A stretch of DNA of 39,943 nucleotides from a virus. A program made the translations under genes and the position numbers. The notes under the pieces are model-generated. The model was given only the letters and a program-made list of their open reading frames with translations, was not told the origin of the DNA and did no database searches. Positions within the stretch are counted from its first letter, which is position 1. The number at the start of each line of letters is the position of its first letter. The DNA lies in the IMG/VR virus record IMGVR_UViG_3300048778_000078, positions 1-39,943 of that record; one strand, 5' to 3'. Below are positions 10,292 to 18,721 of the stretch, in pieces.

Positions 10292-13200
10292 TTATCTATA
10301 AGATGAAGTCATTGCAGGACTAACTATTTTGCCAATATTATTAGATATATAATCTTTTGCGTCTCCATTTGTTGCATACTTAACATCTAATTGCAAGTTA
10401 ATCTGATTGACTCCGGGACGTTGATTGACATATATATCATAGTTATTATAACCTTGAGCGCCCATAATGTCATTCAATTCGCGTTTGATATCTCCTACAT
10501 TATTGGTGGTATCTAAAGGATCCACTAAAGGAACATAAGGTTTTCTCTGGAGTTGAGCGCCTTGACTTTGCCATAGGTTAAAATCATGAAGTTCAAGTCC
10601 CTCTTGTTGTACAGTTCGATACTTCACATCATCCAAAGCTACTCCGGGATTCCAGCCTACCCAATCTAAACCAGGTAATTGGTGTTGTTTGAAGTAATCA
10701 ACGATATCCGGATTCTTTTCTACATCTTCGCCCCATTTAGCTTCTAGGAATCTACGCATTCCTAAAGGAGTTATTTTTTTGATCTTTTCTCTATCTTCTT
10801 TGGGCGCTTGTACGAAGGCTTGAAAGAATTCTCTTTGTTTGGTCGGAATTGCTCGCATGATTGAAGCAAAATCACCATGTGGATCGGCGCCAAACATAGT
10901 GGACATAAAGTTTTTGCGATATTCTAATGCAGCACCAGTATAGCCTTGATTCATTGCTGTTAGAGTTTCATCTTCAGTCCACTTTTGAGCATGCAAGAAG
11001 GATGTATTCTTAGCAAGATTAGCAGCCTTTTCTCTATAATAAGTTTTATCTTCCGGAGTTTTTGCTTCTTTGGCTAATAAAGCAAGTTCTCCATGTTGAT
11101 GTTCGATAGCTTTCTGCAAAGCATGTCTGGCATCTTTAGAGGCATCTACAGAGTTAATTAATTTTTCAGGGTCAATTCCTTCATCTGCAATTGCTCTTTC
11201 TTTTGCCCATTCATATAATCTTTTATTTTTAACGAACTTTAGCATATCAAAATACTGATTAATGTCCCATTCTTTATTGCGATAATCTGGAATATAAGAC
11301 TTGCTATGAGTTAAGCTAAATGCTCCCCCAAGTGCGGCGCCTACTATAGAACCTAAAATATTAGAAGTGCGTCCTTTTGTAAACATGTAACCTGCAGCAC
11401 CACCCCCCACTATACCACTAAGAGGTCCTAATGACTTGACTCGTTCTATAACAGGCATAAAGAAGTCTCTGACTGGATGACCCCAATCCGCTGTTTCACG
11501 TCCATAGACTTGACTTCTTTCCCATTCTTCTAATGGAGTTCTTTTATGTAAGAACTTAGCAGAAACCCATCCGAGATTTGAGTGGGAAATGCTTTCCCAT
11601 GCCGTACCGACAGCTCTTTCCATACCGTTATACTGGACCATCTTATTAAGAGGATCAAATATATCGCCTGGTCCTGTTTTTTTATATTCTGCCATGTCTC
11701 CAGTTATAAGACGGCGATTCAAGTCACCCACTAAAATTGGAGTTGTTGGTAAAACAGTAGAAGTTTTTTCTTTATAACGATCATCATCTAAAACTTGGGC
11801 TGAAACATTAGCTCCTGGATGTAAATATTTAAGTATTTCTTTTTCACCTTCTGGAGTTATACCTTTGAGTCCAGCAAGTTTGTAGACGTGTTCTCCATGA
11901 CCTTCGGCTAAGAATGAACCTCTTCCCAAGTATTTATCTACAGTTAAGTTTTCAGTAGAGGTATCTCCTGAAGTAAACTTTCTAGGAGTAAACTCGAAAT
12001 GCTTTTTCTTTTTAGTAACCTCTTTACGAATCAACTTTCTTTCTTCTTCAGCTTCGGGTGTAAGCATCTCAACTTTAGACATAGCCATCATGTATTGCTG
12101 AGAATATTTATATTGAGTTGAATAAGGAGCTACGTCAGCTAAAATCCTATAAGCATCAAGCATAGAGTATTGTTTTTCTGAACCGGCATACGAACTATTA
12201 ATAGCTCCTAATTGTTGTGCTCCAGAAACAATACCTTTGCCGGGGGTGTAGAATTTTTCATAACCTGCACCTGGTAATCTAATTTCACCGAAATCACCCG
12301 CTTTATTGTATGGGTCACCTTGATGAAAATTCTGCATATATTCTGATCCAGGAATCCAACCGGGCATATTATTTTCAATAGGATTATAGAGATCTATATT
12401 CCGTTGACGGTGAGGTAAAAATCTTCTAAAGAGTTCGTTTGTCTGGAGCATTCCTCCCCAGCCTTGTTGATAGAAGGAACGTTCAGCAGAGTCTATTCTA
12501 TGAGCTGATTCTAGTTGTGGATCATCGAAAAGGCTTTGTCTTCCAGTAAGGTCAGTCATTCCTTGTTGACCTAACCAACCATATATACCTAAATATTCAT
12601 ATCCTCTATAAAAGGATTCTGTAGCTAATCCTTTGGGACTATTAGGATCAATAGCTTTACGTTTAGGCAAGCCCTTTAATAAGGGATCAACAGCTCTATC
12701 TCCCATTGGCTCTGGTGCACCTGCCATATAGCCAAATTGGGTAGGTTGCATAAATACGAAGTTTTCAGCACCCTCTCCGGTTCCTCCGCCAGTACCACCT
12801 GCCCCTAGACCTCCGCCAACACCTATATTATCTCCACCCCCAAATGCACCAGGTGTTTCGGGACTTGAATAAAGACCGCCGGGACCAGGTATTGCTGCTT
12901 CTGGACTTGCTCCTGAATATTTCCAAGGTTCTTTTTCATATCCTTGGTGCATTAAATAACCAGGTCCACCCAATGGCGCAATTGCGGGGCCAATAAAAGG
13001 AACTTCCTCTAGTCCATTACTAACATAAGGATAAGGTCTATCAGAATAATGTTTTTCAGCATAATGGTATGGATCTAAATAGTTTCCCCAATACTCTGCT
13101 TCCGATCCATATTGAACATCTGTAAATTGATATCTGGATTTAAATCTACGATAATAATTTGGTAGAAATTCTTTTATTTTTCCACCATGAAATTCTTGGG

Positions 13201-15226
13201 TACCCAATTCCCAATACGCGCCATTTCTAATGCCTACTCGTTTATCTCCGTAGTATTCTTCTTTATACTCTTCTGCAGTTTTTGTTACGTCTCCAAATCC
13301 TCCTAGTAATACGGAAGCTGCAGTTCCAGCCCAAAAAGCTTTAGGCCCAAACTTTAGACCTGCCAACATTGGTAGACCTAAGGCACGGCTGCCTACGGAG
13401 ATTCCTGAGGTCATAGAACCGGGCATTAGATCTTCTAGATATTGGGCACCTTTTGTTATACCAAGTCCTTGACGCATATACGAACTGCCTACAGTAATGG
13501 CAGCCAGCGCATCCATAGGTACATCAGAAGGACCATATCCAAAAAACTGGTGAGACATATCATCAGCAAATTGTAATGTTTTGTAACCAGCATATATAGG
13601 TAAGAAACGTTTAGTTAACATCTTCCATATAACATCAGGTGCGGAACGTGTTGTTCTTGGATCAAATCCTCCTATTCCAAGAGTTTCTAGTAAACGAACA
13701 GGTCTTTCAGTTAACCAGAACGCGCCTATTCCGGGAAGATCAGAATGAGGTACAAAGGCGTAATTAACATCCCCGAACTTATTACCTATTGTTTTAAATT
13801 CATTAGTGATGTTTTCTTCATGAAAGATATGAGCAGTTACATTCTTAAGGGAGCCGAAGAATCCTTTATCTTTAGCGGAACGTTTATTAACATCTTTCCA
13901 AAAAGATGTCCACTGCGATTCCATTTTGGCATGACCTGTTTTATAAAGACCAGGAACATCCATTTCAAGACTAGCCATCATGTTTTGGAAGAAGCCATTA
14001 CGAGGTGCATCTTTTATAGCCTCTGCACCATGACCATAACGTTGACGAATAACTGAACCGAAAACACTTTCAATCCATTCGCCAGTTTCTTTTTTACGAT
14101 ATCCAGTTTTAACTATAATACCAGTAGTAAGTTTCTTACCAGTCTCTTCATCATAAAGATGCCCGCCTATAAAAGCGGCACCTTTTGGCCCTGCTTTTAA
14201 TTGAGGCCCAAGAGGAGTTCCCGCTGGAAAATGTTGGAAAGAATGTGCTTGTTCAGCAGCACCAAAGACTTCACGAGGTCTTAATAATGTAATAGGATTA
14301 AAGTTAGCAAAAGGAATGCGGAAGTTTTTTTCGAAACCTAATACTGCATCCTTCACTATATTTTTTGCTGTATATCTTTGTAGATTAAGTATCTTATTGG
14401 CTTTAATATCAAATAAGACTCCAGAACCCAAAGCAATATTATTAAGAGGAATATTGCGAGTTTCAAACATTCTGAGAATATCTGGAGAAACCGCTTCTCG
14501 ATGAGCCTTCATTAAATCAGCTAGTGAGGCTGATCTTATTCCATGAACTGTATCCCTGTCATTTAAACCAAAACGAGTTTTCATGTCATGGAAAACATCA
14601 TTTAATCCATGAGCTTGTAGTTCAGTATTAAGTACTTCACTTTTAATATTAGAGATTAGACCTAAGTAATTCTGAATCGGAAAACGTCCATCGCCAGCCG
14701 AATAACTTGCTCTTTCTAATTCGAATTTGCGTGCAAATACTGAACCGAATTCACCGATATTCTTAAATTCAGAAGACTCTATAGCAGAACCTAATGCTCT
14801 AAGGCCGGGACGAATAACCGCATCTAGTCTACTAACTGTTCTTGCAGCATAAGGAGCAAGAGCTTTACCTGAATAATATAGTGTTCCTAAACTTAAAGCA
14901 CCCTCTAGTATGCGAGTACTACCAGATGCTTGGCCTTGTTCATAAATTTCTTTTTGTTTAATTGCTCCCAGTATATGTCCCGAAGCATAAGCTGTACCGG
15001 CAGTTATTGCCATGCCTAAGCCAGTTAACCAGGGGTTCTTATATCTGGCTTCTGCAAAGTGCATTCCACTTATTACTGCAGCGGTAGTAGCTACACCTAT
15101 GCCGACATTAAGGGTAGAAGGATCTTGTTTTTGCAGGTCTTCCTGACGTGAGTCTGCAAGCCGCTTACCTAGATAAGCAGAAGTACCAGCTACCGCTATG
15201 CCTAATCGAGTTGTATAACCCTTCAT
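10292..15226 (-). CDS. 1644-residue tape-measure or ejection protein candidate
   Basis: Starts with ATG in a TAATG overlap with the upstream chaperone-like gene. The position directly after tube and chaperone genes is that of the tape-measure protein, but the sequence is not a long coiled coil. The N-terminus has four Gly/Ala-rich hydrophobic stretches (about residues 6-20, 41-57, 66-88, 107-120). A Tyr-rich region near 660-720 contains IRNGAYWELGTQEFHGG and RPYPYVSNG. A Gly-rich linker runs near 790-822. A second conserved-looking block near 950-990 contains MPGWIPGSEY, QGDPY and IRLPGAGYE. A hydrophobic Gly-rich stretch (about 1265-1305, GIVGGGAAGYMF) precedes a charged helical C-terminus. 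Hydrophobic segments fit a protein stored in the tail lumen and inserted in the host envelope at ejection. It is the largest complete gene in the window. Function is inferred from position and composition only. Confidence 0.6.
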   Translation of the reverse strand: MKGYTTRLGIAVAGTSAYLGKRLADSRQEDLQKQDPSTLNVGIGVATTAAVISGMHFAEARYKNPWLTGLGMAITAGTAYASGHILGAIKQKEIYEQGQASGSTRILEGALSLGTLYYSGKALAPYAARTVSRLDAVIRPGLRALGSAIESSEFKNIGEFGSVFARKFELERASYSAGDGRFPIQNYLGLISNIKSEVLNTELQAHGLNDVFHDMKTRFGLNDRDTVHGIRSASLADLMKAHREAVSPDILRMFETRNIPLNNIALGSGVLFDIKANKILNLQRYTAKNIVKDAVLGFEKNFRIPFANFNPITLLRPREVFGAAEQAHSFQHFPAGTPLGPQLKAGPKGAAFIGGHLYDEETGKKLTTGIIVKTGYRKKETGEWIESVFGSVIRQRYGHGAEAIKDAPRNGFFQNMMASLEMDVPGLYKTGHAKMESQWTSFWKDVNKRSAKDKGFFGSLKNVTAHIFHEENITNEFKTIGNKFGDVNYAFVPHSDLPGIGAFWLTERPVRLLETLGIGGFDPRTTRSAPDVIWKMLTKRFLPIYAGYKTLQFADDMSHQFFGYGPSDVPMDALAAITVGSSYMRQGLGITKGAQYLEDLMPGSMTSGISVGSRALGLPMLAGLKFGPKAFWAGTAASVLLGGFGDVTKTAEEYKEEYYGDKRVGIRNGAYWELGTQEFHGGKIKEFLPNYYRRFKSRYQFTDVQYGSEAEYWGNYLDPYHYAEKHYSDRPYPYVSNGLEEVPFIGPAIAPLGGPGYLMHQGYEKEPWKYSGASPEAAIPGPGGLYSSPETPGAFGGGDNIGVGGGLGAGGTGGGTGEGAENFVFMQPTQFGYMAGAPEPMGDRAVDPLLKGLPKRKAIDPNSPKGLATESFYRGYEYLGIYGWLGQQGMTDLTGRQSLFDDPQLESAHRIDSAERSFYQQGWGGMLQTNELFRRFLPHRQRNIDLYNPIENNMPGWIPGSEYMQNFHQGDPYNKAGDFGEIRLPGAGYEKFYTPGKGIVSGAQQLGAINSSYAGSEKQYSMLDAYRILADVAPYSTQYKYSQQYMMAMSKVEMLTPEAEEERKLIRKEVTKKKKHFEFTPRKFTSGDTSTENLTVDKYLGRGSFLAEGHGEHVYKLAGLKGITPEGEKEILKYLHPGANVSAQVLDDDRYKEKTSTVLPTTPILVGDLNRRLITGDMAEYKKTGPGDIFDPLNKMVQYNGMERAVGTAWESISHSNLGWVSAKFLHKRTPLEEWERSQVYGRETADWGHPVRDFFMPVIERVKSLGPLSGIVGGGAAGYMFTKGRTSNILGSIVGAALGGAFSLTHSKSYIPDYRNKEWDINQYFDMLKFVKNKRLYEWAKERAIADEGIDPEKLINSVDASKDARHALQKAIEHQHGELALLAKEAKTPEDKTYYREKAANLAKNTSFLHAQKWTEDETLTAMNQGYTGAALEYRKNFMSTMFGADPHGDFASIMRAIPTKQREFFQAFVQAPKEDREKIKKITPLGMRRFLEAKWGEDVEKNPDIVDYFKQHQLPGLDWVGWNPGVALDDVKYRTVQQEGLELHDFNLWQSQGAQLQRKPYVPLVDPLDTTNNVGDIKRELNDIMGAQGYNNYDIYVNQRPGVNQINLQLDVKYATNGDAKDYISNNIGKIVSPAMTSSYR

Positions 15227-15840
15227 TAACCACGTTCCTTTAATTGCTTAAGTACTTCTTGAGACGATTCTACATTACGTTTTTGCATTATTCTTTGTTC
15301 ATCAGTTAAGGGACCTTGTTTAAGCATCTGACCAAGGCTTTGTCTTGCTGGCTCTTGTTCTTCAGGCATATCACCTGGTAGAGGAAAGGCCATACCTATC
15401 ATGTCCTCTGATAATGCTAACAATCTGGCAATCTGTTTACTGGACATGTCTTCAAGTTCTTCTATTTTATATATAGGAAAAGCCTTGGCTATAAAAACAA
15501 GTGCTTGTTCACTTAATATTTTATTGGTTTCTCTATATGTGCGAACTGCATCTATAAAATCTTCTATTTTGAAAAATCCACTGGTTTCAATGACTTGTTC
15601 TGCTAGAGTTCTGATATCAATATTAGTAAGATCTTCCAGATCTTTAATATCTGGAAATAATATTAAATGATTACATATGTATTCTTCGCCATCAAATGAT
15701 ACGTTTTCACCTGGACTTAATCTTACGATAGTATCGAATTCTGCTTTACTCATCTGCCTATAATAAACAATATGATTAGTTTCAGGAGTTTTAAACGCAA
15801 CTGCTTCTGGGTATTTTGCTAATACTTCTTCAAGTGTCAT
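15226..15840 (-). CDS. Tail assembly chaperone-like protein 2 (204 aa)
   Basis: Probably a cytoplasmic chaperone that holds the tape-measure protein during tail assembly; it is not expected in the virion. It sits between the tube genes and the giant tape-measure-like gene. Its core matches the upstream 128-residue protein: here HIVYYRQMSKAEFDTIVR, there VYYVRELSRIEYRQIRG, and in both this is followed about 25 residues later by a hydrophobic L-F/W-P segment and then LAEQVIETSGF versus LAKLVLLYSGF. It carries an extra C-terminal helical half (about residues 100-204) rich in Glu, Gln and Lys. The start codon at 15840 lies just after the U-tract of an intrinsic terminator and has no Shine-Dalgarno sequence, so translation may be weak or depend on read-through transcripts. 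The call rests on synteny and paralogy, not on a known family signature. Confidence 0.6.
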   Translation of the reverse strand: MTLEEVLAKYPEAVAFKTPETNHIVYYRQMSKAEFDTIVRLSPGENVSFDGEEYICNHLILFPDIKDLEDLTNIDIRTLAEQVIETSGFFKIEDFIDAVRTYRETNKILSEQALVFIAKAFPIYKIEELEDMSSKQIARLLALSEDMIGMAFPLPGDMPEEQEPARQSLGQMLKQGPLTDEQRIMQKRNVESSQEVLKQLKERG

Positions 15841-15876
15841 AAATAAAAAGGCTAGGCCGTTATTAGCAGCCTAGCC
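15841..15876 (-). terminator. Intrinsic terminator between the two chaperone-like genes
   Basis: On the minus strand a perfect 8-bp GC-rich stem (GGCTAGGC / GCCTAGCC) with an 11-base loop is followed at once by TTTTTATTT. This is the classic Rho-independent form. It lies 20 bases after the stop of the first chaperone-like gene. The T-run touches the ATG of the second one, so termination and initiation regions overlap. Confidence 0.85.
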
Positions 15877-15895
15877 CTTCTCCTTACTTGTTGAG

Positions 15896-16282
15896 TTAGA
15901 CTACACTGATTTCTACTGGATCGCGGAAACCAGAGTAAAGTAGTACCAACTTGGCTAGACTGGTAATGTAACCACAACCAGAAGTACTATAGTCTGTTGG
16001 AGAGATTGCGGGCCACAGAACTGCAGACTGAACAATCAGTTCATCACCACGTTGACCAGCTTCATCTTCAGGAAGCTTTTCAACTGCTCCACGAATTTGA
16101 CGATACTCAATACGACTCAATTCACGAACATAATATACTGTTTGAGGATCCCAAACAATACGATAGAGTTTCTTGCATCCCGCTTTCATTGTAGCCAATT
16201 CAGTTGCAGAAGGACCTGCAATTGTTGGTACAGCCGGTGTAGCAACCTGCGAAGCATCTGGTGTTACTGTATCATCTGCCAT
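15896..16282 (-). CDS. Tail assembly chaperone-like protein 1 (128 aa)
   Basis: ATG at 16282 with AAGGAG nine bases upstream. An Ala/Pro/Thr-rich N-terminus of about 35 residues leads into a compact domain (KKLYRIVWDPQTVYYVREL, then SRIEYRQIRGAVEKLP, then a hydrophobic helix SLAKLVLLYSGF). The second half matches the next gene, so the two are paralogs. Phages of many types encode two tail assembly chaperones between tube and tape measure, usually joined by a programmed frameshift; here they are separate genes. This gene appears to be its own transcription unit: a strong promoter lies just upstream and a terminator just downstream, which should give it much more product than its partner. Function is inferred from position, size and paralogy. 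Confidence 0.6.
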   Translation of the reverse strand: MADDTVTPDASQVATPAVPTIAGPSATELATMKAGCKKLYRIVWDPQTVYYVRELSRIEYRQIRGAVEKLPEDEAGQRGDELIVQSAVLWPAISPTDYSTSGCGYITSLAKLVLLYSGFRDPVEISVV

Positions 16283-16317
16283 TTCTATTTCTCCTTAGAA
16301 TTAAATCCGAATGCGCG

Positions 16318-16336
16318 TTAGGACTTATGATCCTAA
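16318..16336 (-). promoter_or_regulatory. Small inverted repeat at the presumed transcription start
   Basis: TTAGGA and TCCTAA flank a 7-base spacer (TCATAAG on the minus strand). The expected +1 of the promoter at 16341-16369 falls at about 16334, inside the first arm. It could be an operator or a 5'-end hairpin that stabilises the mRNA. The 6-bp arms are short, so it may be chance. Confidence 0.4.
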
Positions 16337-16340
16337 TACT

Positions 16341-16369
16341 ATGATATTACATAATCATTAGATTGTCAA
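16341..16369 (-). promoter_or_regulatory. Sigma70-type promoter for the chaperone-like gene
   Basis: The minus strand reads TTGACA (16369-16364), a spacer of exactly 17 bp, then TATCAT (16346-16341), five of six matches to the -10 consensus. The -35 box overlaps the TGA stop of the upstream tube-like gene. The leader to the ATG at 16282 would be about 52 bases and contains AAGGAG. It looks like a site for the host housekeeping sigma factor, which is unexpected within a late virion block. Confidence 0.75.
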
Positions 16370-17268
16370 GATACCTGATATCCATTAGTTGTTTTAACCA
16401 AACCTAAGGACTTACGAGTAAGGGGTGTTTCAATGGACCTTGCTATAAAGGAATAGACTTCTATTACTGGAGAATCGTCTGGCACTTGAATAGAATGTCC
16501 GGTAATTTCAACATTTTTAATTATCTTTAGAGTATGCGAAGAGGAAGCTTCATCGGGTATATTTTTAACTCTATCATCGGGATAACTGCCAAAATTCATA
16601 GTGATATTGAATGGAGGTAAGTTGTCCGGTTCAATAACTGTTGAATCAGGTTTGGCATTAGCATTATCAGAAGTACCCCAAAAGTATTCTGAAAGAAGAG
16701 CAGCTTTATTATCAAAGGATAAGTTAGATACTGAGGATGTGGCTGATTGAGCATTTAATTCTTCTATACTCGGAAGAACAAGTTTAGAAGGATCTGTAGA
16801 GTCTAACATATAGAGTACTGAAGTATCATTCTGTACTTGTTGGGCAAAATTTGCCATATCGTCAGTAGTAATTTGACTACTGCTGGTGTTGGAATTCTTT
16901 TTAAGATATTGTCCCATAGCGATATTTAAATAATTAGTATGAGTGTAGTACATGGCAAAAATACCTTCTACGATTTGAGTTCCCTTAGCTACTAGGTCGA
17001 ACTTTTGAGATTTATAACCGTAGAATGGACGTTTTGCTTGAGTAGCATTGTATAGAATGACATTTATATCATTCAACCATGTTTCTCCTAAGAAAACAGA
17101 TAATTGGCAACCACCATAATAATCTGTTTCATAACCATATTGAAAGTTTTGTAGGGTATCATTAGATCTATCTGATAAAGAACTACGACTAGAAGATTTC
17201 CAGGCATCATTGCCTTGAATCCCTATCGTAGAACCGAATATCGAATTAAGTAATGAACTTGTACTCAT
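16366..17268 (-). CDS. Tail-tube-like protein, divergent paralog 3 (300 aa)
   Basis: ATG in a TAATG overlap with the upstream paralog. Least conserved of three tandem relatives, but the same landmarks occur in order: YYGGCQLSVFLGE (about residues 50-62), KRPFYGYKSQKFDL (79-92), GTQIVEGIFAMYYTHTNYL (96-114), and near the C-terminus PPFNITMNFG, a strand ending in VEITG, then VIEVYSFIARSI. The other two have matching FSG, REK, RGxRxxAGxMVFxxFDRxAL, PFD, VEI and FxARxI elements. It is longer because of a Ser/Asn/Asp-rich insertion of about 100 residues. It may be a minor tube or tube-initiator protein near the baseplate, or a tube-tip adapter; this is inference from fold-like pattern and position. 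Confidence 0.6.
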   Translation of the reverse strand: MSTSSLLNSIFGSTIGIQGNDAWKSSSRSSLSDRSNDTLQNFQYGYETDYYGGCQLSVFLGETWLNDINVILYNATQAKRPFYGYKSQKFDLVAKGTQIVEGIFAMYYTHTNYLNIAMGQYLKKNSNTSSSQITTDDMANFAQQVQNDTSVLYMLDSTDPSKLVLPSIEELNAQSATSSVSNLSFDNKAALLSEYFWGTSDNANAKPDSTVIEPDNLPPFNITMNFGSYPDDRVKNIPDEASSSHTLKIIKNVEITGHSIQVPDDSPVIEVYSFIARSIETPLTRKSLGLVKTTNGYQVS

Positions 17269-17918
17269 TAGGTTACATTCATAGAGTTAGTTGAGTTATC
17301 AAAACTATAAGTCATTCCAGGTATCCAAGGCATATCTTCCATTAATGGATCGCCACCCGGCATGAGAATGTCTATATCTCGCGCACGATAAGTATGAGTT
17401 GATTCGGTATAGATATCATTAACGGACATTACCATACCTTCATCTACTAATTCTATACCATAGACATTAAGTTTAGATTGTCTTCCCTGCTCATTAATAA
17501 ACATGCAGACTATATCAAAAGGAATCATCTGGTCGCCTAAAAGAGAAAAGGCTCTTTCACCAGAACTTCTATCTAATTTGGCTTTTGCTTTAGCTATGTC
17601 CCATAAAGCATATCTATCGAATACACTAAATACCATAGTCCCAGCTAATGATCTACGTCCTCTTACGAATCCTTTAGGATAGGTATAGCCATGAGGTTGA
17701 ACGGCATATTTTTCTCTATGAATAGAATATGAGAAGGTATGGATATTCGCTATGATCTTGGGTTCGGCTCCTTTTACATTTACAATAGCACGAATATCAC
17801 AACCAGAATAAGATGTGTTTTGTCGTGCATATTGAGAAGAAATGGTAGGAGAGGAAGAACCAGGACCAAGAGAACCCAGATAGGCTTCATCTATAGCTTG
17901 CTGGATAATACTTGACAT
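17268..17918 (-). CDS. Tail-tube-like protein, paralog 2 (216 aa)
   Basis: ATG at 17918 follows a purine-rich AAGAAG. The core block RGRRSLAGTMVFSVFDRYAL (residues 86-105) is a close match to the same block of the gene before it. Both also share FSYSI/LSYSI followed by REK, a PFD-starting strand with NEQG/NEVG, and a C-terminal YRARDI/WVAREV strand. An N-terminal extension of about 20 residues is Ser/Pro-rich. Expected role: a ring-forming component of the inner tail tube or of its end cap. Which of the paralogs forms the main tube cannot be told from sequence; the first one directly after the sheath is the likeliest, making this one a candidate minor ring. Confidence 0.65.
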   Translation of the reverse strand: MSSIIQQAIDEAYLGSLGPGSSSPTISSQYARQNTSYSGCDIRAIVNVKGAEPKIIANIHTFSYSIHREKYAVQPHGYTYPKGFVRGRRSLAGTMVFSVFDRYALWDIAKAKAKLDRSSGERAFSLLGDQMIPFDIVCMFINEQGRQSKLNVYGIELVDEGMVMSVNDIYTESTHTYRARDIDILMPGGDPLMEDMPWIPGMTYSFDNSTNSMNVT

Positions 17919-17949
17919 TTTTCTTCTTTAAGGAGGGATTATGCCAGCC

Positions 17950-17984
17950 GGGAGGGGAAGCATCTAGCATATGCAACCCCTCCC
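17950..17984 (-). terminator. GC-rich hairpin between tube paralogs 1 and 2, without U-tract
   Basis: GGGAGGGG and CCCCTCCC form a perfect 8-bp stem, extended inside by a 4-bp GCAT/ATGC stem after a 2x2 mismatch, loop 7 bases. On the minus strand it is followed by GGCTGGCATAA, not by a T-run, so it is a poor intrinsic terminator. It may protect the 3' end of the tube mRNA or guide RNA processing. It sits in the 94-base gap, one of the longest intergenic gaps here. Confidence 0.55.
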
Positions 17985-18012
17985 TACTAGCCATCAAGAC
18001 AACTTATTGCGA

Positions 18013-18657
18013 TTAGGATGCCCCTGTTAATGCTGGGATATCGGCAAGATTGACAGAACCACCAAGTTCGATGATATCGATGCCAGTCCCACCCGAATCA
18101 TAAGGTCTCCAACCAGTGACTTCACGAGCAACCCAAGTAAAAGCTTGTTCGTTAACAATATCGTCAATGGAAATTCCGGAACCTTCGTTCAGAATCTCAA
18201 CACCAAGAACACTCATGGCCGCAATTTGTCCTACTTCGTTAGCAGCTGTTAAAGCTACGTCAAAAGGAGGAATCTGATCTGCATAAGTAGGTGTAGTCAA
18301 GAAAGCAGACACATTATCATCTACTTGATCAGCCGGACGAGGAGCAAGTCCAAATACTGTTCTTCGTACCTGATTTTCATCAGAGTGAGCAACATATAGG
18401 GACCGTTGTTTTAAGTTAAATAAAGCATCGCGATCAAACATGACGAATACCATGCTTCCAGCGATACCACGTTTGCCACGACTAAAAGACTGAGGGTTAG
18501 CAGATCCCATCACGTAGATAGGAGCTTTCTCTCTAGTGATAGAATAGGATAAACCCTGAATCTCAAAGATGCGTTCTCCATCAATAACAGCTGCAACGTC
18601 TACACCAGAAAAACTTGTATAAGTTCTTGTGTAGGCAGAGGTCGTAAGCGTACTCAT
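18013..18657 (-). CDS. Probable major tail tube protein, paralog 1 (214 aa)
   Basis: It directly follows the sheath gene, the standard place for the tube protein in contractile-tail phages. ATG at 18657 with AAGGAA upstream. Residues 16-60 read SFSGVDVAAVIDGE, LSYSITREKAPIYVMG and SANPQSF, followed by RGKRGIAGSMVFVMFDRDAL (60-79). The C-terminal half has PPFDVALTAANEVGQIAAMS, a VEILNEG turn and TWVAREV. This pattern is shared with two downstream paralogs. Subunits would stack as hexameric rings inside the sheath. Flanking hairpins on both sides suggest its mRNA is protected or separately adjusted, as expected for an abundant protein. I infer tube identity from position and repeated family pattern. 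Confidence 0.7.
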   Translation of the reverse strand: MSTLTTSAYTRTYTSFSGVDVAAVIDGERIFEIQGLSYSITREKAPIYVMGSANPQSFSRGKRGIAGSMVFVMFDRDALFNLKQRSLYVAHSDENQVRRTVFGLAPRPADQVDDNVSAFLTTPTYADQIPPFDVALTAANEVGQIAAMSVLGVEILNEGSGISIDDIVNEQAFTWVAREVTGWRPYDSGGTGIDIIELGGSVNLADIPALTGAS

Positions 18658-18686
18658 TTATGTGTTTTCCTTTCAAAAGACTAGGA

Positions 18687-18712
18687 CCAAGGGAGTTTTA
18701 AGGCTCCCTTGG
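18687..18712 (-). terminator. Hairpin after the sheath gene, weak terminator candidate
   Basis: CCAAGGGAG and CTCCCTTGG form a perfect 9-bp stem with an 8-base loop. On the minus strand it is followed by TCCTAGTCTTTTG, only a partial T-run. It lies 10 bases after the sheath stop and 30 bases before the next start. It may partly terminate or stabilise the sheath transcript. Confidence 0.6.
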
Positions 18713-18721
18713 CTCTGCCTA

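Noticed and set aside
13745-14056. 103-codon plus-strand open frame
   Set aside because: Lies wholly inside the 1644-residue minus-strand gene and has no protein-like pattern or convincing ribosome site.
15841-15900. Programmed frameshift between the two chaperone-like genes
   Set aside because: A stop codon, a terminator hairpin and a fresh ATG separate them, and no slippery heptamer was noticed near the end of the first gene.
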